The notes under the pieces were generated by a model, which saw only the letters and a program-made list of their open reading frames with translations, did not search any database and was not told where the DNA came from. From positions 19,740 to 83,739 of the forward strand of contig NZ_JASKLR010000010.1 of NCBI RefSeq assembly GCF_030124325.1: a stretch of 64,000 nt of DNA, given 5' to 3'. The translations under genes and the position numbers were made by a program. The number at the start of each line of letters is the position of its first letter. Within the stretch, counting starts at the first letter, position 1. This DNA comes from Sinorhizobium sp. 8-89. Its GTDB lineage: Bacteria; Pseudomonadota; Alphaproteobacteria; Rhizobiales; Rhizobiaceae. Shown here one piece after another: positions 31,345 through 41,761 of this stretch.

Positions 31345-31485
31345 CGATAAGGGGCGCAATGTCCGCCCCTCATCCGCCTGCCGGGACCTTCTCCCCGCGA
31401 GCGGGGAGAAGGGACAAGCGGCAAGCTCGGCGGTCAAAATCCCCTCTCCCCGCGTGCGGGGAGAGGGCTAGGGTGAGGGGCGAAT
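31345..31485. repeat. REP-like pair of palindromes downstream of eno
   Basis: Two perfect 12-bp stems: CCTTCTCCCCGC / GCGGGGAGAAGG (31387-31412) and CCCTCTCCCCGC / GCGGGGAGAGGG (31442-31467), each with a two-base loop. They are flanked by CCCCTCATCCGCCTGCCGG on one side and its near-inverse GGCTAGGGTGAGGGG on the other, and a GGGGCG/CGCCCC hairpin lies before them. This is the common interspersed palindrome of Rhizobiales chromosomes, found in convergent or 3'-end positions. Confidence 0.75.
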
Positions 31486-31524
31486 CCAGCGGTATGCATC
31501 GCCACCTAAAATCGACGTAATCTC

Positions 31525-31560
31525 AACCCGTCTGCCTCACGGCAGGCGGGTTTCCTTTTC
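31525..31560 (+). terminator. Intrinsic terminator after eno
   Basis: 12-bp stem AACCCGTCTGCC / GGCAGGCGGGTT (one G-T pair) with loop TCAC, followed by TCCTTTTCC. Confidence 0.8.
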
Positions 31561-31636
31561 CTTGCCATTCATGGTCAACGGTCGGTTAATCAATCGACGT
31601 TAGTCTCGTCTTGTATTGCGTATCAGGGCATGGACC

Positions 31637-31957
31637 ATGTGGACACGACATCACAAGAAACGGAGACTGGGGCGGCTGGTGGTGCCGCTCATGGCGGTCG
31701 CGTTTCTTTCCTATTTCGGCTATCATTCGATCCACGGAGGATACGGCCTGAGGGCGACGGAGGAGTTCGACCGACAGATCGCCGTGCGGCAAGCCCGATT
31801 GGATGAGCTGACTCATCAGCGAAAAATCCTGGAAAAGGAGGTCGAGCTGATGAGCGACGGTTCGCTGGAACGAGATATGCTGGATGAGAAGGCTCGCCTC
31901 GCGCTCAACATGTCGCGGAGCGACGAGATTGTTATTTTTCATCGCGGCCCGAATTAA
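31637..31957 (+). CDS. FtsB/DivIC-like septum formation initiator
   Basis: 106 residues. One membrane segment (about 13-32) after a positively charged start, followed by a coiled coil (about 42-80) and a short tail with EIVIFHRGP. This is the alphaproteobacterial FtsB/DivIC family, part of the divisome linking FtsL and FtsQ. Located between eno and pdhA, as in other rhizobia. ATG 31637 is used; the frame could start at 31616. Confidence 0.85.
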   Translation: MWTRHHKKRRLGRLVVPLMAVAFLSYFGYHSIHGGYGLRATEEFDRQIAVRQARLDELTHQRKILEKEVELMSDGSLERDMLDEKARLALNMSRSDEIVIFHRGPN

Positions 31958-31972
31958 CTTAAATTGAGTTAA
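31954..31972. promoter_or_regulatory. Inverted repeat upstream of pdhA
   Basis: TTAACT at 31954-31959 and AGTTAA at 31967-31972 form an inverted repeat with a seven-base AT spacer. It overlaps the stop of the FtsB-like gene, about 120 bases upstream of pdhA. It also carries three TTAA units, reminiscent of a CtrA half-site, but the spacing (TTAA-N6-TTAA) does not fit the classic N7 box. Confidence 0.35.
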
Positions 31973-32015
31973 CTGAAAATTCCTGGTAAAATTCAATCTC
32001 TTACGCAGAATAATA

Positions 32016-32031
32016 GCCATGCAAATATGGC
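32016..32031. promoter_or_regulatory. Second inverted repeat upstream of pdhA
   Basis: GCCAT / ATGGC with a six-base AT loop, 64 bases before the pdhA start. Could be an operator or a leader hairpin; no T run follows, so a terminator is unlikely. Confidence 0.3.
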
Positions 32032-32094
32032 ATTGCTGTGTCGCTCTTCTTTCCCTATGGTAGCCCGCAAAGGCTAACCATTTGGGAGGAATGA

Positions 32095-33141
32095 ATGGCT
32101 CCGCGAAAAACCGCGTCCGTCTCCAGCCGCAAGACCGCTGCCAAGTCCGCAAAGAAGGACTTCGCCGGCGGCACCATCGCCGAATTCTCCAAGGAAGATG
32201 ATCTCAAGGCCTACCGCGAAATGTTGCTGATCCGGCGTTTCGAGGAGAAGGCCGGCCAGCTTTACGGCATGGGCTTCATCGGCGGCTTCTGTCACCTCTA
32301 TATCGGTCAGGAAGCCGTCGTGGTCGGGATGCAGATGGCGCTCAAGGAAGGTGATCAGGTCATCACCGGTTACCGTGATCACGGCCACATGCTTGCTTGC
32401 GGAATGAGTGCGCGCGGCGTGATGGCGGAACTGACCGGCCGTCGCGGCGGCCTTTCCAAGGGGAAAGGCGGCTCGATGCACATGTTCTCCAAGGAAAAGC
32501 ATTTTTATGGCGGCCACGGCATCGTTGGCGCGCAGGTCTCGCTTGGCACCGGCCTTGCCTTCGCCAACAAGTACCGCGGCAACGATAATGTCAGCCTCGC
32601 CTATTTCGGCGATGGTGCCGCCAACCAGGGCCAAGTCTATGAGAGCTTCAACATGGCTGCTCTCTGGAAGCTGCCGGTGATCTACATCGTCGAGAACAAC
32701 CGCTACGCCATGGGCACGTCCGTGTCCCGCGCTTCAGCGCAGACCGACTTCTCGCAACGCGGCGCCTCCTTCGGCATTCCCGGTTATCAGGTCGACGGCA
32801 TGGATGTTCGCGCGGTCAAGGCGGCAGCCGATGAAGCCGTTCAATATTGCCGTTCCGGCAAGGGGCCGATCATCCTCGAGATGCTGACCTATCGCTATCG
32901 CGGCCACTCCATGTCCGACCCGGCGAAGTACCGGTCGAAGGACGAAGTGCAGAAGATGCGCTCCGAGCACGACCCAATCGAGCAGGTAAAGGCCCGGCTT
33001 ACCGAAAAGGGCTGGGCGAGCGAGGAAGAGCTGAAGCAGATCGACAAGGACGTTCGCGACATCGTTGCGGACAGTGCCGATTTCGCCCAGTCTGATCCGG
33101 AGCCGGATGCATCCGAGCTCTATACCGACATCCTGCTTTGA
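32095..33141 (+). CDS. pdhA: Pyruvate dehydrogenase E1 alpha subunit
   Basis: 348 residues. With PdhB it forms the heterotetrameric thiamine-diphosphate decarboxylase of the PDH complex. Visible features: an N-terminal basic Ala/Lys-rich extension (1-25), the conserved RGHGHMLA-like segment around [11 protein letters not shown], the TPP motif [12 protein letters not shown] to ENNRYAMGT, and the phosphorylation-loop region [18 protein letters not shown] precedes the ATG. First of pdhA-pdhB-pdhC. Confidence 0.96.
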   Translation: MAPRKTASVSSRKTAAKSAKKDFAGGTIAEFSKEDDLKAYREMLLIRRFEEKAGQLYGMGFIGGFCHLYIGQEAVVVGMQMALKEGDQVITGYRDHGHMLACGMSARGVMAELTGRRGGLSKGKGGSMHMFSKEKHFYGGHGIVGAQVSLGTGLAFANKYRGNDNVSLAYFGDGAANQGQVYESFNMAALWKLPVIYIVENNRYAMGTSVSRASAQTDFSQRGASFGIPGYQVDGMDVRAVKAAADEAVQYCRSGKGPIILEMLTYRYRGHSMSDPAKYRSKDEVQKMRSEHDPIEQVKARLTEKGWASEEELKQIDKDVRDIVADSADFAQSDPEPDASELYTDILL

Positions 33142-33158
33142 TCCGGGGAGGGACAACC

Positions 33159-34538
<1,380 letters not shown>

Positions 34539-34553
34539 GGGGAGGGCGCTTCG

Positions 34554-35891
34554 ATGCCAATCAACATCACGATGCCTGCCCTCTCTCCGACCATGGAAGA
34601 AGGCAATCTGGCCAAGTGGCTGGTCAAGGAAGGCGACAAGGTGAGGTCCGGCGACGTCATCGCCGAGATCGAGACCGACAAGGCGACCATGGAAGTGGAA
34701 GCCGTCGATGAAGGCACGGTCGCCAAGATCGTCGTTCCGGCCGGGACCGAAGGCGTCAAGGTCAATGCGCTGATCGCCGTTCTGGCCGCTGATGGCGAGG
34801 ACGTGACGACGGCTGCGAAGGGTGGCAACGGCGCGGCAGCACCGGCGCCCGCCGTCAAAACCGAACAACCGGCTCCGGCGGCGCCGCCCGCTGCGGCACC
34901 TGCTGCCCAGCCCGCCGCAGCGCCATCGCCAGCACCCGCTGCGGGGGATGACAAGCGTGTATTCTCTTCGCCGCTTGCGCGCCGTCTCGCCAAGGAAGCT
35001 GGCATCGATCTCTCGGCAATCGCCGGGTCCGGCCCGTATGGCCGTGTCGTCAAGAAAGACGTCGAGACGGCTGTTGCCGGTGGCGGTGCGAAGCCGGCAG
35101 CCGCACCTCAGGCCGCCGCCGCGGCTGCACCCGCTCCGGCGCTCGCCAAGGGCATGTCAGAGGATGCCGTGCTCAAGCTCTTCGAGCCGGGCTCCTACGA
35201 GCTCGTCCCGCATGATGGCATGCGTAAGACCATTGCCAAGCGCCTGCAGGAATCGAAGCAGACGATCCCGCATTTCTATGTCTCGATCGATTGCGAGCTC
35301 GATGCGCTGCTTGCGCTTCGCGCGCAGCTCAATGCCGCAGCCCCGGAGAAAGACGGCAAGCCCGTCTACAAGCTCTCGGTCAACGACATGGTGATCAAGG
35401 CGCTGGCGCTTGCACTGCGCGACGTTCCGGATGCGAACGTCTCCTGGACCGATACCAACATGGTCAAGCACAAGCACGCCGATGTCGGCGTTGCTGTCTC
35501 TATCCCGGGTGGTTTGATCACGCCGATTATCCGCCAGGCGGAGCTGAAAAGCCTTTCGGCCATCTCCAACGAGATGAAGGACTTCGGCAAGCGCGCCAAG
35601 GAGCGCAAGCTGAAGCCGGAAGAGTATCAGGGCGGCACCACGGCCGTCTCCAACATGGGCATGATGGGCGTCAAGAACTTCGCCGCCGTCGTCAACCCGC
35701 CGCATGCGACCATCCTTGCGGTCGGTGCCGGCGAGGAACGCGTCGTCGTCAAGAACAAGGAAATGGTCATCGCCAACATGATGACTGTGACGCTCTCGAC
35801 CGACCATCGCTGCGTCGATGGCGCGCTCGGCGCCGAGCTGCTCGCCGCCTTCAAGCGCTACATCGAAAACCCGATGGGCATGCTGGTCTGA
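34554..35891 (+). CDS. pdhC: Dihydrolipoamide acetyltransferase (E2) of pyruvate dehydrogenase
   Basis: 445 residues. Lipoyl domain (1-80, Lys in DKATME), Ala/Pro-rich linker, small peripheral-subunit-binding domain (about 140-175, [18 protein letters not shown]), another flexible Ala/Pro linker, and the catalytic core, with the active-site HRCVDG at the C-terminal end. Transfers the acetyl group from lipoamide to CoA. The name aceF/pdhC is interchangeable. 15 bases separate it from pdhB. A GGACCGG/CCGGTCC hairpin at 35899-35922 and a RIME follow. Confidence 0.96.
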   Translation: MPINITMPALSPTMEEGNLAKWLVKEGDKVRSGDVIAEIETDKATMEVEAVDEGTVAKIVVPAGTEGVKVNALIAVLAADGEDVTTAAKGGNGAAAPAPAVKTEQPAPAAPPAAAPAAQPAAAPSPAPAAGDDKRVFSSPLARRLAKEAGIDLSAIAGSGPYGRVVKKDVETAVAGGGAKPAAAPQAAAAAAPAPALAKGMSEDAVLKLFEPGSYELVPHDGMRKTIAKRLQESKQTIPHFYVSIDCELDALLALRAQLNAAAPEKDGKPVYKLSVNDMVIKALALALRDVPDANVSWTDTNMVKHKHADVGVAVSIPGGLITPIIRQAELKSLSAISNEMKDFGKRAKERKLKPEEYQGGTTAVSNMGMMGVKNFAAVVNPPHATILAVGAGEERVVVKNKEMVIANMMTVTLSTDHRCVDGALGAELLAAFKRYIENPMGMLV

Positions 35892-35928
35892 TGCGATCCG
35901 GACCGGCTTTTCTGGCCGGTCCATTCCC

Positions 35929-36033
35929 TGCTGTATGTTTCCTTAAATCGTAGCCGATTCAAGGACAAAACATGCAGCGATTCAAAGTGCTACAGCGTCC
36001 TTTGCGCGTCTGAGAAGACGCGCGGCGCTGTAA
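35929..36033 (+). repeat. RIME-type palindromic repeat, copy 3
   Basis: About 105 bases between pdhC and the SGNH hydrolase gene, same orientation as 10138-10240. Arms CTTAAATCGTAGCCGATTCAAG (35942-35963) and GCGCGTCT/AGACGCGC (36004-36023), with CATGCAGCGATTCAAAGTGC between them. Confidence 0.8.
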
Positions 36034-36048
36034 ACGCGGGCACAAGCG

Positions 36049-36690
36049 ATGAAGACAGTCCTTTGCTACGGTGACAGTCTGACGTGGGGCTATGACGCGA
36101 GCGGCCTTGGCCGGCATGCGTTGGAGGACCGCTGGCCGAGCGTGCTGCAAAAGGCCCTCGGTCCGGGTGTGCACGTCATAGCCGAAGGGCTGAACGGCCG
36201 CACGACAGCCTATGACGACCATCTCGCCGATTGCGACCGCAACGGAGCCCGCGTGTTGCCGACCGTGCTCCACAGCCATGCGCCGATCGATCTGATGATC
36301 CTCCTGCTCGGCACCAACGACATGAAGCCGATGATCCACGGCACAGCCTTCGGTGCTGTCAAAGGGATCGCGCGCCTTGTCAATCTCGTTCGGCGGCACG
36401 ACTGGCCGGTCGACGCCGAGGAGGGCCCGGACATCCTCATCGTCTCGCCGCCGCCGCTTTGCGAAACCGCGAACAGCGCCTTCGCAGCAATGTATGCGGG
36501 CGCTATCGAGCAGTCGGCGATGCTGGCGCCGCTCTACCGCGATCTCGCCGACGAGCTCGATTGCGGCTTTTTCGATGCCGGCTCCGTTGCGAAAACCACG
36601 CCGCTTGATGGCGTGCATCTCGACGCCGACAACACCCGCGCGATTGGCCGGGGATTGGAACCGGTCGTGCGGATGATGCTCGGGCTCTGA
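36049..36690 (+). CDS. SGNH/GDSL-family hydrolase
   Basis: 213 residues. GDSL block CYGDSLTWGYD (Ser10-region nucleophile), LLGTNDMK (Asn of block III), and DGVHLD (block V, Asp/His). Matches the cytosolic arylesterase branch; no signal peptide. Substrate unknown. It sits with a GNAT gene between pdhC and lpdA, an insertion into what is otherwise a PDH region. The ribosome site is weak. Confidence 0.88.
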   Translation: MKTVLCYGDSLTWGYDASGLGRHALEDRWPSVLQKALGPGVHVIAEGLNGRTTAYDDHLADCDRNGARVLPTVLHSHAPIDLMILLLGTNDMKPMIHGTAFGAVKGIARLVNLVRRHDWPVDAEEGPDILIVSPPPLCETANSAFAAMYAGAIEQSAMLAPLYRDLADELDCGFFDAGSVAKTTPLDGVHLDADNTRAIGRGLEPVVRMMLGL

Positions 36691-36692
36691 CC

Positions 36693-37274
36693 ATGACGGC
36701 TGGCGTGACCATCAGGCCTGCGGAACGAAGAGAGGCAGCGGAACTAGCTGTCCTGATCGATATTGCCTCGCACGGATTTGCGGCCTGGCTCTGGTATGGC
36801 GGTGTGTTGCGTGGCGTCGCCGAAACGGCGTTCGAACACGGCCGCAACAAGCTACGCGAAGACGCGGGGCGGGGTACGTGGCGTGATGCCATTGTTGCCG
36901 AAGTCGAGGACGAGATTGCTGGTATAGCGGTCTCCTACGCGATCGATGCCTCCGTCCGCGATATCGAAGCGAAGCATCCGGTGCTCGCCCCGTTGCTCGC
37001 CCTCCAGAGGCAGGTGGTGGATCATTGGTTCATCGACAGCCTCGGCGTCTACAAGCATCATCGCGGCAAGGGGATCGGCCGCGCCTTGCTGGAACACGAA
37101 ATTGCCCGCGCCGGGTCGGCGCCGGTGAGCCTGATCACCGAAAGCCACAATGAAACGGCTCAGGCACTCTACCAGGTCAACGGCTTCGAGGAGGTGGCGC
37201 GCGTTGAAGCCGTGCCGCTTTTCGAGGACAGCAGGAAACACGACTGGGTGCTTTTCACCCGACAGGTCGCTTGA
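36693..37274 (+). CDS. GNAT family N-acetyltransferase
   Basis: 193 residues, starting three bases after the SGNH hydrolase stop, so translation is likely coupled. Motif A is visible: HHRGKGIGRALLEHEIARA (R/QxxGxG/A type), followed by ESHNETAQALYQVNGF. Acetyl acceptor unknown. Start ATG 36693. Confidence 0.85.
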   Translation: MTAGVTIRPAERREAAELAVLIDIASHGFAAWLWYGGVLRGVAETAFEHGRNKLREDAGRGTWRDAIVAEVEDEIAGIAVSYAIDASVRDIEAKHPVLAPLLALQRQVVDHWFIDSLGVYKHHRGKGIGRALLEHEIARAGSAPVSLITESHNETAQALYQVNGFEEVARVEAVPLFEDSRKHDWVLFTRQVA

Positions 37275-37292
37275 GACAAAAGGCAGGAACAT

Positions 37293-38738
37293 ATGGCTGA
37301 GAATTACGACGTTATCGTTATCGGTTCGGGTCCGGGGGGCTATGTCACCGCCATCCGTTCAGCTCAGCTTGGCTTGAAGACGGCGATCGTCGAACGCGAG
37401 CACCTCGGCGGCATCTGCCTCAACTGGGGCTGCATTCCGACCAAGGCGTTGCTGCGTTCCGCCGAGATCCTTGACCACGCCAATCACGCCAAGAAATACG
37501 GTCTGACGTTGGAAGGCAAGATGACCGCCAACGTCAAGGACGTCGTCGCCCGCTCGCGTGCTGTCTCCGCTCGGCTGAACGGTGGCGTTGGTTTCCTCAT
37601 GAAGAAGAACAAGGTCGACATCATCTGGGGCGAGGCCAAGCTGACGAAGCCCGGCGAGATCGTCGTTGGCGCGCCGTCGAAGCCCGCGGTCCAGCCGCAG
37701 AACCCTGTGCCGAAGGGTGTGAAGGGTGAGGGCACATACACCGCCAAGCACATCATCATCGCGACTGGCGCCCGGCCACGCGCGCTTCCGGGCATCGAGC
37801 CCGATGGCAAGATGATCTGGACCTATTTCGAGGCGATGAAGCCTGAGGAAATGCCAAAATCCATGCTCGTGATGGGCTCCGGCGCCATCGGCATCGAATT
37901 CGCAAGCTTCTACCTGTCGATGGGCGTGGACGTCACCGTCGTCGAGCTGTTGCCGCAGGTCATGCCGGTCGAGGATGCGGAGATTTCCGCTTTCGCCCGC
38001 AAGCAACTCGAAAAGCGCGGCATGAAGATCTTCACCGACGCCAAAGTGACGAAGGTTGAGAAGGGCGCGAATGATGTCACCGCGCATGTCGAGACGAAGG
38101 ACGGCAAGGCAACGCAGATCAAGGCCGACCGCCTGATCTCTGCCGTCGGCGTGCAAGGCAATATTGAGAATCTTGGGCTCGAGGCGCTTGGCGTCAAAAC
38201 CGATCGCGGCTGCATCATCACCGATGGCTATGGTAAGACGAATGTAGCCGGTATCTACGCGATCGGCGACGTTGCCGGGCCGCCGATGCTGGCGCACAAG
38301 GCCGAACACGAGGGCGTGATCTGCGTCGAGAAGATCGCCGGCGTCCCAGGCGTGCACGCGCTCGACAAGGGTAAAATCCCGGGCTGCACCTATTGCGACC
38401 CGCAGGTTGCCTCTGTCGGACTGACTGAAGCGAAGGCCAAGGAGCTCGGCCGCGAGATCCGTGTCGGCCGCTTTAACTTCGCCGCCAACGGCAAGGCCAT
38501 CGCGCTCGGCGAGGACCAGGGTCTGATCAAGACGATCTTCGATAAGAAAACCGGCGAACTCTTGGGCGCGCATATGGTCGGTGCCGAGGTGACCGAACTC
38601 ATCCAGGGTTTCGTTGTTGCCATGAATCTCGAAACGACCGAGGAAGAACTGATGCACACGGTCTTCCCGCATCCGACGCTGTCGGAAATGATGAAGGAAA
38701 GCGTGCTTGACGCCTACGGCCGGATGCTGAACGCCTGA
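37293..38738 (+). CDS. lpdA: Dihydrolipoamide dehydrogenase (E3)
   Basis: 481 residues. FAD site VIGSGPGGYVTAIRSAQLG, redox-active disulfide GGICLNWGCIPTK, NAD site MGSGAIGIEFASFY, and the C-terminal dimer region with the His-Glu pair in HTVFPHPTLSE. Reoxidises lipoamide of PDH, and possibly other 2-oxoacid complexes. Located with pdhABC, so it probably serves pyruvate dehydrogenase; rhizobia carry further lpd paralogues. Confidence 0.95.
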   Translation: MAENYDVIVIGSGPGGYVTAIRSAQLGLKTAIVEREHLGGICLNWGCIPTKALLRSAEILDHANHAKKYGLTLEGKMTANVKDVVARSRAVSARLNGGVGFLMKKNKVDIIWGEAKLTKPGEIVVGAPSKPAVQPQNPVPKGVKGEGTYTAKHIIIATGARPRALPGIEPDGKMIWTYFEAMKPEEMPKSMLVMGSGAIGIEFASFYLSMGVDVTVVELLPQVMPVEDAEISAFARKQLEKRGMKIFTDAKVTKVEKGANDVTAHVETKDGKATQIKADRLISAVGVQGNIENLGLEALGVKTDRGCIITDGYGKTNVAGIYAIGDVAGPPMLAHKAEHEGVICVEKIAGVPGVHALDKGKIPGCTYCDPQVASVGLTEAKAKELGREIRVGRFNFAANGKAIALGEDQGLIKTIFDKKTGELLGAHMVGAEVTELIQGFVVAMNLETTEEELMHTVFPHPTLSEMMKESVLDAYGRMLNA

Positions 38739-38816
38739 TGACGTGCCGCCGTTCGGAACTTTTGATCCGATCATGCATTGAAGCCGCTGGTGCTTTTTCA
38801 CTGCGGGGAGGTCGCG

Positions 38817-39068
38817 ATGAGCTTGAATGGCGTCGGTATTCTTGCTGCAATCATCATAGGCGGATTGGCCGGTTGGCTTGCGGAGAGATTCATGAACAGC
38901 GAGATGGGGCTGTTCATGAATATCGTCCTCGGCATTCTGGGCGCCATCGTACTGAACTTCATTCTGGCCGCCTTCGGTATGGCCTACACCGGCTGGCTCT
39001 CCTATCTGGTCGTCGGCTTTATCGGCGCCTGCCTGCTGATTGCCGCGGGGCGCGCTGTGAGAAGGTAG
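38817..39068 (+). CDS. GlsB/YeaQ/YmgE family membrane protein
   Basis: 83 residues, three hydrophobic stretches with glycine-rich GGLAGWLAERFM, ILGILGAIVLNFIL and GFIGACLLIAAGRAVRR. Small stress-response inner-membrane family (transglycosylase-associated in older naming), no known enzymatic activity. ATG at 38817 with GGGGAGG upstream; the longer frame at 38778 is less likely. Confidence 0.85.
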   Translation: MSLNGVGILAAIIIGGLAGWLAERFMNSEMGLFMNIVLGILGAIVLNFILAAFGMAYTGWLSYLVVGFIGACLLIAAGRAVRR

Positions 39069-39204
39069 CGCCGCGCAAGCCATGCGTCTGCTGTCGGGCC
39101 GCATTGCAACTGGCGGCCTGACTTTTCCTGTCGGGCCGTTTATATAGATCGAAAACGGGCAGGTCGGCGTCACGCCGCGCGCTCGACGCGACAAAGGAAG
39201 ACAC

Positions 39205-40176
39205 ATGGTAACGGTTTTCGATGCTGTCTCGGACCGGGCGCAACGCGTCCGCCATCCGGAAAAGGCGCACAAGCCTGACACGGAAGTCCTGCGCAAGCCC
39301 GATTGGATTCGGGTAAAGGCGCCGACGTCGAAGGGATACATGGAAACCCGCTCGATCGTGAAGGGCAACAATCTGGTCACCGTCTGCGAGGAGGCCGGCT
39401 GCCCGAACATCGGCGAATGTTGGGACAAGAAGCACGCGACCTTCATGATCATGGGCGAGATCTGCACGCGCGCTTGCGCTTTCTGCAACGTCTCGACCGG
39501 CAAGCCGAATGCGCTCGACATGGAAGAGCCTGCCAATGTTGCCAAGGCGGTCAAGCAGATGGGGCTCAGCCACGTCGTCATCACCTCGGTCGACCGCGAC
39601 GACCTGGACGATGGTGGTGCCGAGCATTTCGAGAAGGTCATCTTCGCGATCCGCGAGGCCTCTCCCGAAACGACCATCGAGATCCTGACACCCGACTTTC
39701 TACGCAAGCCCGGTGCGCTGGAGCGTGTGGTTGCCGCCAAGCCCGACGTCTTCAACCACAATCTCGAGACGGTGCCCTCGAACTACCTGACCGTCCGCCC
39801 TGGCGCCCGCTATTTCCATTCGATCCGACTCCTGCAGCGGGTGAAGGAACTCGATCCGTCGATGTTCACCAAATCCGGCATCATGGTCGGTCTTGGCGAA
39901 GAACGGAACGAGGTGCTGCAGTTGATGGACGATCTGCGCACCGCCGACGTCGATTTCCTGACGATCGGCCAGTATCTGCAGCCGACCCGCAAGCACCACA
40001 AGGTCGAGAAATTCGTGACCCCGGAGGAGTTCAAGTCCTATGAGACGGTCGCCTACACGAAGGGCTTCCTGATGGTCGCTTCGAGCCCGCTGACACGCTC
40101 GTCGCATCATGCCGGTGATGATTTCGCACGGCTGAGGGCAGCACGCGAGAAGAAGCTGTTGGCCGAAGCGGAATAG
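39205..40176 (+). CDS. lipA: Lipoyl synthase
   Basis: 323 residues. Radical-SAM enzyme that inserts two sulfurs into octanoyl domains, for example those of PdhB and PdhC just upstream. Auxiliary cluster Cys motif [16 protein letters not shown] cluster CTRACAFC, and the C-terminal RSSHHAGDD (RSSY-type) loop. Placed near its substrate genes. A strong terminator follows at 40201-40234. Confidence 0.96.
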   Translation: MVTVFDAVSDRAQRVRHPEKAHKPDTEVLRKPDWIRVKAPTSKGYMETRSIVKGNNLVTVCEEAGCPNIGECWDKKHATFMIMGEICTRACAFCNVSTGKPNALDMEEPANVAKAVKQMGLSHVVITSVDRDDLDDGGAEHFEKVIFAIREASPETTIEILTPDFLRKPGALERVVAAKPDVFNHNLETVPSNYLTVRPGARYFHSIRLLQRVKELDPSMFTKSGIMVGLGEERNEVLQLMDDLRTADVDFLTIGQYLQPTRKHHKVEKFVTPEEFKSYETVAYTKGFLMVASSPLTRSSHHAGDDFARLRAAREKKLLAEAE

Positions 40177-40200
40177 TTCATTCCACAGCCGGTGAAAAAC

Positions 40201-40234
40201 AGCCGCGGCGTTGGATCGTCGCGGCTCTTTTTTG
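40201..40234 (+). terminator. Intrinsic terminator of lipA
   Basis: Stem AGCCGCGGCG / CGTCGCGGCT (one G-T pair), six-base loop, followed by CTTTTTTTGG. Confidence 0.85.
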
Positions 40235-40244
40235 GGGGGTGAGA

Positions 40245-40814
40245 GTGGCAGATGATCTGACGGACACGAAGCGGGTTGCATCTATTCTCTCGGAGGCAAA
40301 ACGTGTTTTGGTCATTGGCTGCTCGGGGGGAGGCAAGACGACACTCGCCCGACGCTTGTCGGAACACTACGAAATCCCATTTGTTTCGATGGACAGAGAG
40401 TTCTTCTGGCTGCCCGGATGGGTTTCCAGAGCGCGGGAGGAACAAAGAAATCTTATCGCCGCCAAGATCGCTGACGCGCGATGGGTGATGGATGGGACGA
40501 ACCCGTCGACCTTCGATCTGCGACTGCCCCGGGCCGACGTCGTGCTCTGGGTGAGGCTGCCACGCTTGCTGTGCCTGATAGGCGTGACGCGGCGTTGGCT
40601 GAAATGGCGAGGGGCGGCACGGCCGGAAATGGCCGACGGATGTCCGGAACGGGTAAGTTGGGAGTTCGTCCGCTACATCTGGACGTTCGAGCGCAAGTTC
40701 GCGCCGCGGATCGAGGCCGGCCTGCGGAAGCACGGGCCGGACGTTCCGGTCCTGCAGATAAGAAGCCGGGCACAAATGCGCACCCTGCTTGAACTTCTCG
40801 CGGCACGAGCTTAA
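40245..40814 (+). CDS. P-loop NTPase / adenylate-kinase-like protein
   Basis: 189 residues. Walker A at VIGCSGGGKTTLARRL, and an adenylate-kinase-like lid region (DGTNPSTFDLRL). Relatives are annotated as DNA topology modulation (FlaR-like) or small adenylate kinases; the substrate cannot be settled. GTG 40245, with a six-G stretch 5 bases before, is used as start; GTG 40239 is the alternative. Confidence 0.7.
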   Translation: MADDLTDTKRVASILSEAKRVLVIGCSGGGKTTLARRLSEHYEIPFVSMDREFFWLPGWVSRAREEQRNLIAAKIADARWVMDGTNPSTFDLRLPRADVVLWVRLPRLLCLIGVTRRWLKWRGAARPEMADGCPERVSWEFVRYIWTFERKFAPRIEAGLRKHGPDVPVLQIRSRAQMRTLLELLAARA

Positions 40815-40823
40815 CTGCGAGTC

Positions 40824-41273
40824 ATGCCACACTTTGAAACCAACCATGTCGTCAAGCATTCGGCCGATCAGATGTTCGATCTCGTCGCCGACGTCGATCG
40901 CTATCCGGAGTTTCTGCCGCTCTGTGAGGCCTTGAGCGTGCGCTCACGCAAGGAGCGAGATGGCAAGGTGTTGCTGCTGGCCGACATGACCGTCGGTTAC
41001 AAGGCGATCCGCGAGACCTTCACGACCCAGGTTCTACTCAACAAGGCCGAGCGCACGATCGACGTCAACTATATCGACGGGCCGTTCAAATATCTCGACA
41101 ATGAGTGGCGCTTCGAGCCGACCGGCGAAAAGCTGTCGATCGTGCACTTCTATATCGACTACGAGTTCAAGAGCCGCATTCTGGGGGCCTTGATGGGCAC
41201 CATGTTCGACCGGGCGTTCCGCATGTTTTCGGAAGCCTTCGAAAAGCGAGCCGATGAAGTCTACGCCTCCTGA
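40824..41273 (+). CDS. RatA/COQ10 family (START-like) protein
   Basis: 149 residues, starting with HFETNHVVKHSADQMFDLVADV, the polyketide cyclase/COQ10 type. In bacteria the family includes RatA, which blocks ribosome subunit association, and mitochondrial COQ10, which binds ubiquinone. The alphaproteobacterial version is usually seen as the COQ10-like form next to lipA. A RatB partner is not present here. The last 13 bases overlap the convergent CinA gene. Confidence 0.85.
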   Translation: MPHFETNHVVKHSADQMFDLVADVDRYPEFLPLCEALSVRSRKERDGKVLLLADMTVGYKAIRETFTTQVLLNKAERTIDVNYIDGPFKYLDNEWRFEPTGEKLSIVHFYIDYEFKSRILGALMGTMFDRAFRMFSEAFEKRADEVYAS

Positions 41274-41761
41274 GCGATCTCTTCGAGGAGATCGAGTGCG
41301 GTTCTGACGGCCGCCATTCGAACCGCGTCGCGGCCGATGTCGCCATAGCGCATCTCACGGTGAAGCACCCTGCCATTGCGCCCTGTCGCCGCCAGGTGGA
41401 CGAGCCCCACCGGCTTTTCCACCGAACCTCCGCCCGGGCCAGCTATTCCTGTCACCGCGACCGCGACATCCGCCCCGGAATGGGAGACGGCGCCGCGTGC
41501 CATTTCGATGGCGGTTTCGCGCGAGACCGCGCCGTGGGCGGCGAGCGTCGCGAGTTCAACACCGAGCATCTGGATCTTGGCGTCGTTGGAGTAGGTGACG
41601 AAACCCCGGTCGACAACGAGCGACGAACCGGCAATCTCGGTTAGCGCGCCGGCAATTAAGCCGCCCGTACATGACTCCGCCGTAGCGAGCTTCAGTTTGC
41701 GTTGGGTGAAGTCCGCGACGATCGCGTGGGCCTTTCGCTCGATATCGGCCGGCCACATCAT
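41261..41761 (-). CDS. CinA C-terminal domain protein (NMN amidohydrolase-like)
   Basis: 166 residues, the CinA C-terminal domain alone ([31 protein letters not shown]). This domain deamidates nicotinamide mononucleotide in pyridine-nucleotide recycling (PncC). The MoaB-like N-terminal domain of full CinA is missing, which is normal in rhizobia. Its ATG overlaps the ispDF stop by four bases, so the two are co-translated, and its end overlaps the RatA-family gene on the other strand. Confidence 0.88.
   Translation of the reverse strand: MMWPADIERKAHAIVADFTQRKLKLATAESCTGGLIAGALTEIAGSSLVVDRGFVTYSNDAKIQMLGVELATLAAHGAVSRETAIEMARGAVSHSGADVAVAVTGIAGPGGGSVEKPVGLVHLAATGRNGRVLHREMRYGDIGRDAVRMAAVRTALDLLEEIAQEA

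Noticed and set aside
31954-31972. CtrA binding box
   Set aside because: The TTAA units have six, not seven, bases between them. Kept only as an undefined inverted repeat.
37359-39761. 800-codon minus-strand open frame antisense to lpdA and lipA
   Set aside because: High-GC shadow. The plus strand encodes lpdA and lipA with full motifs, and the minus frame has no recognisable domain.
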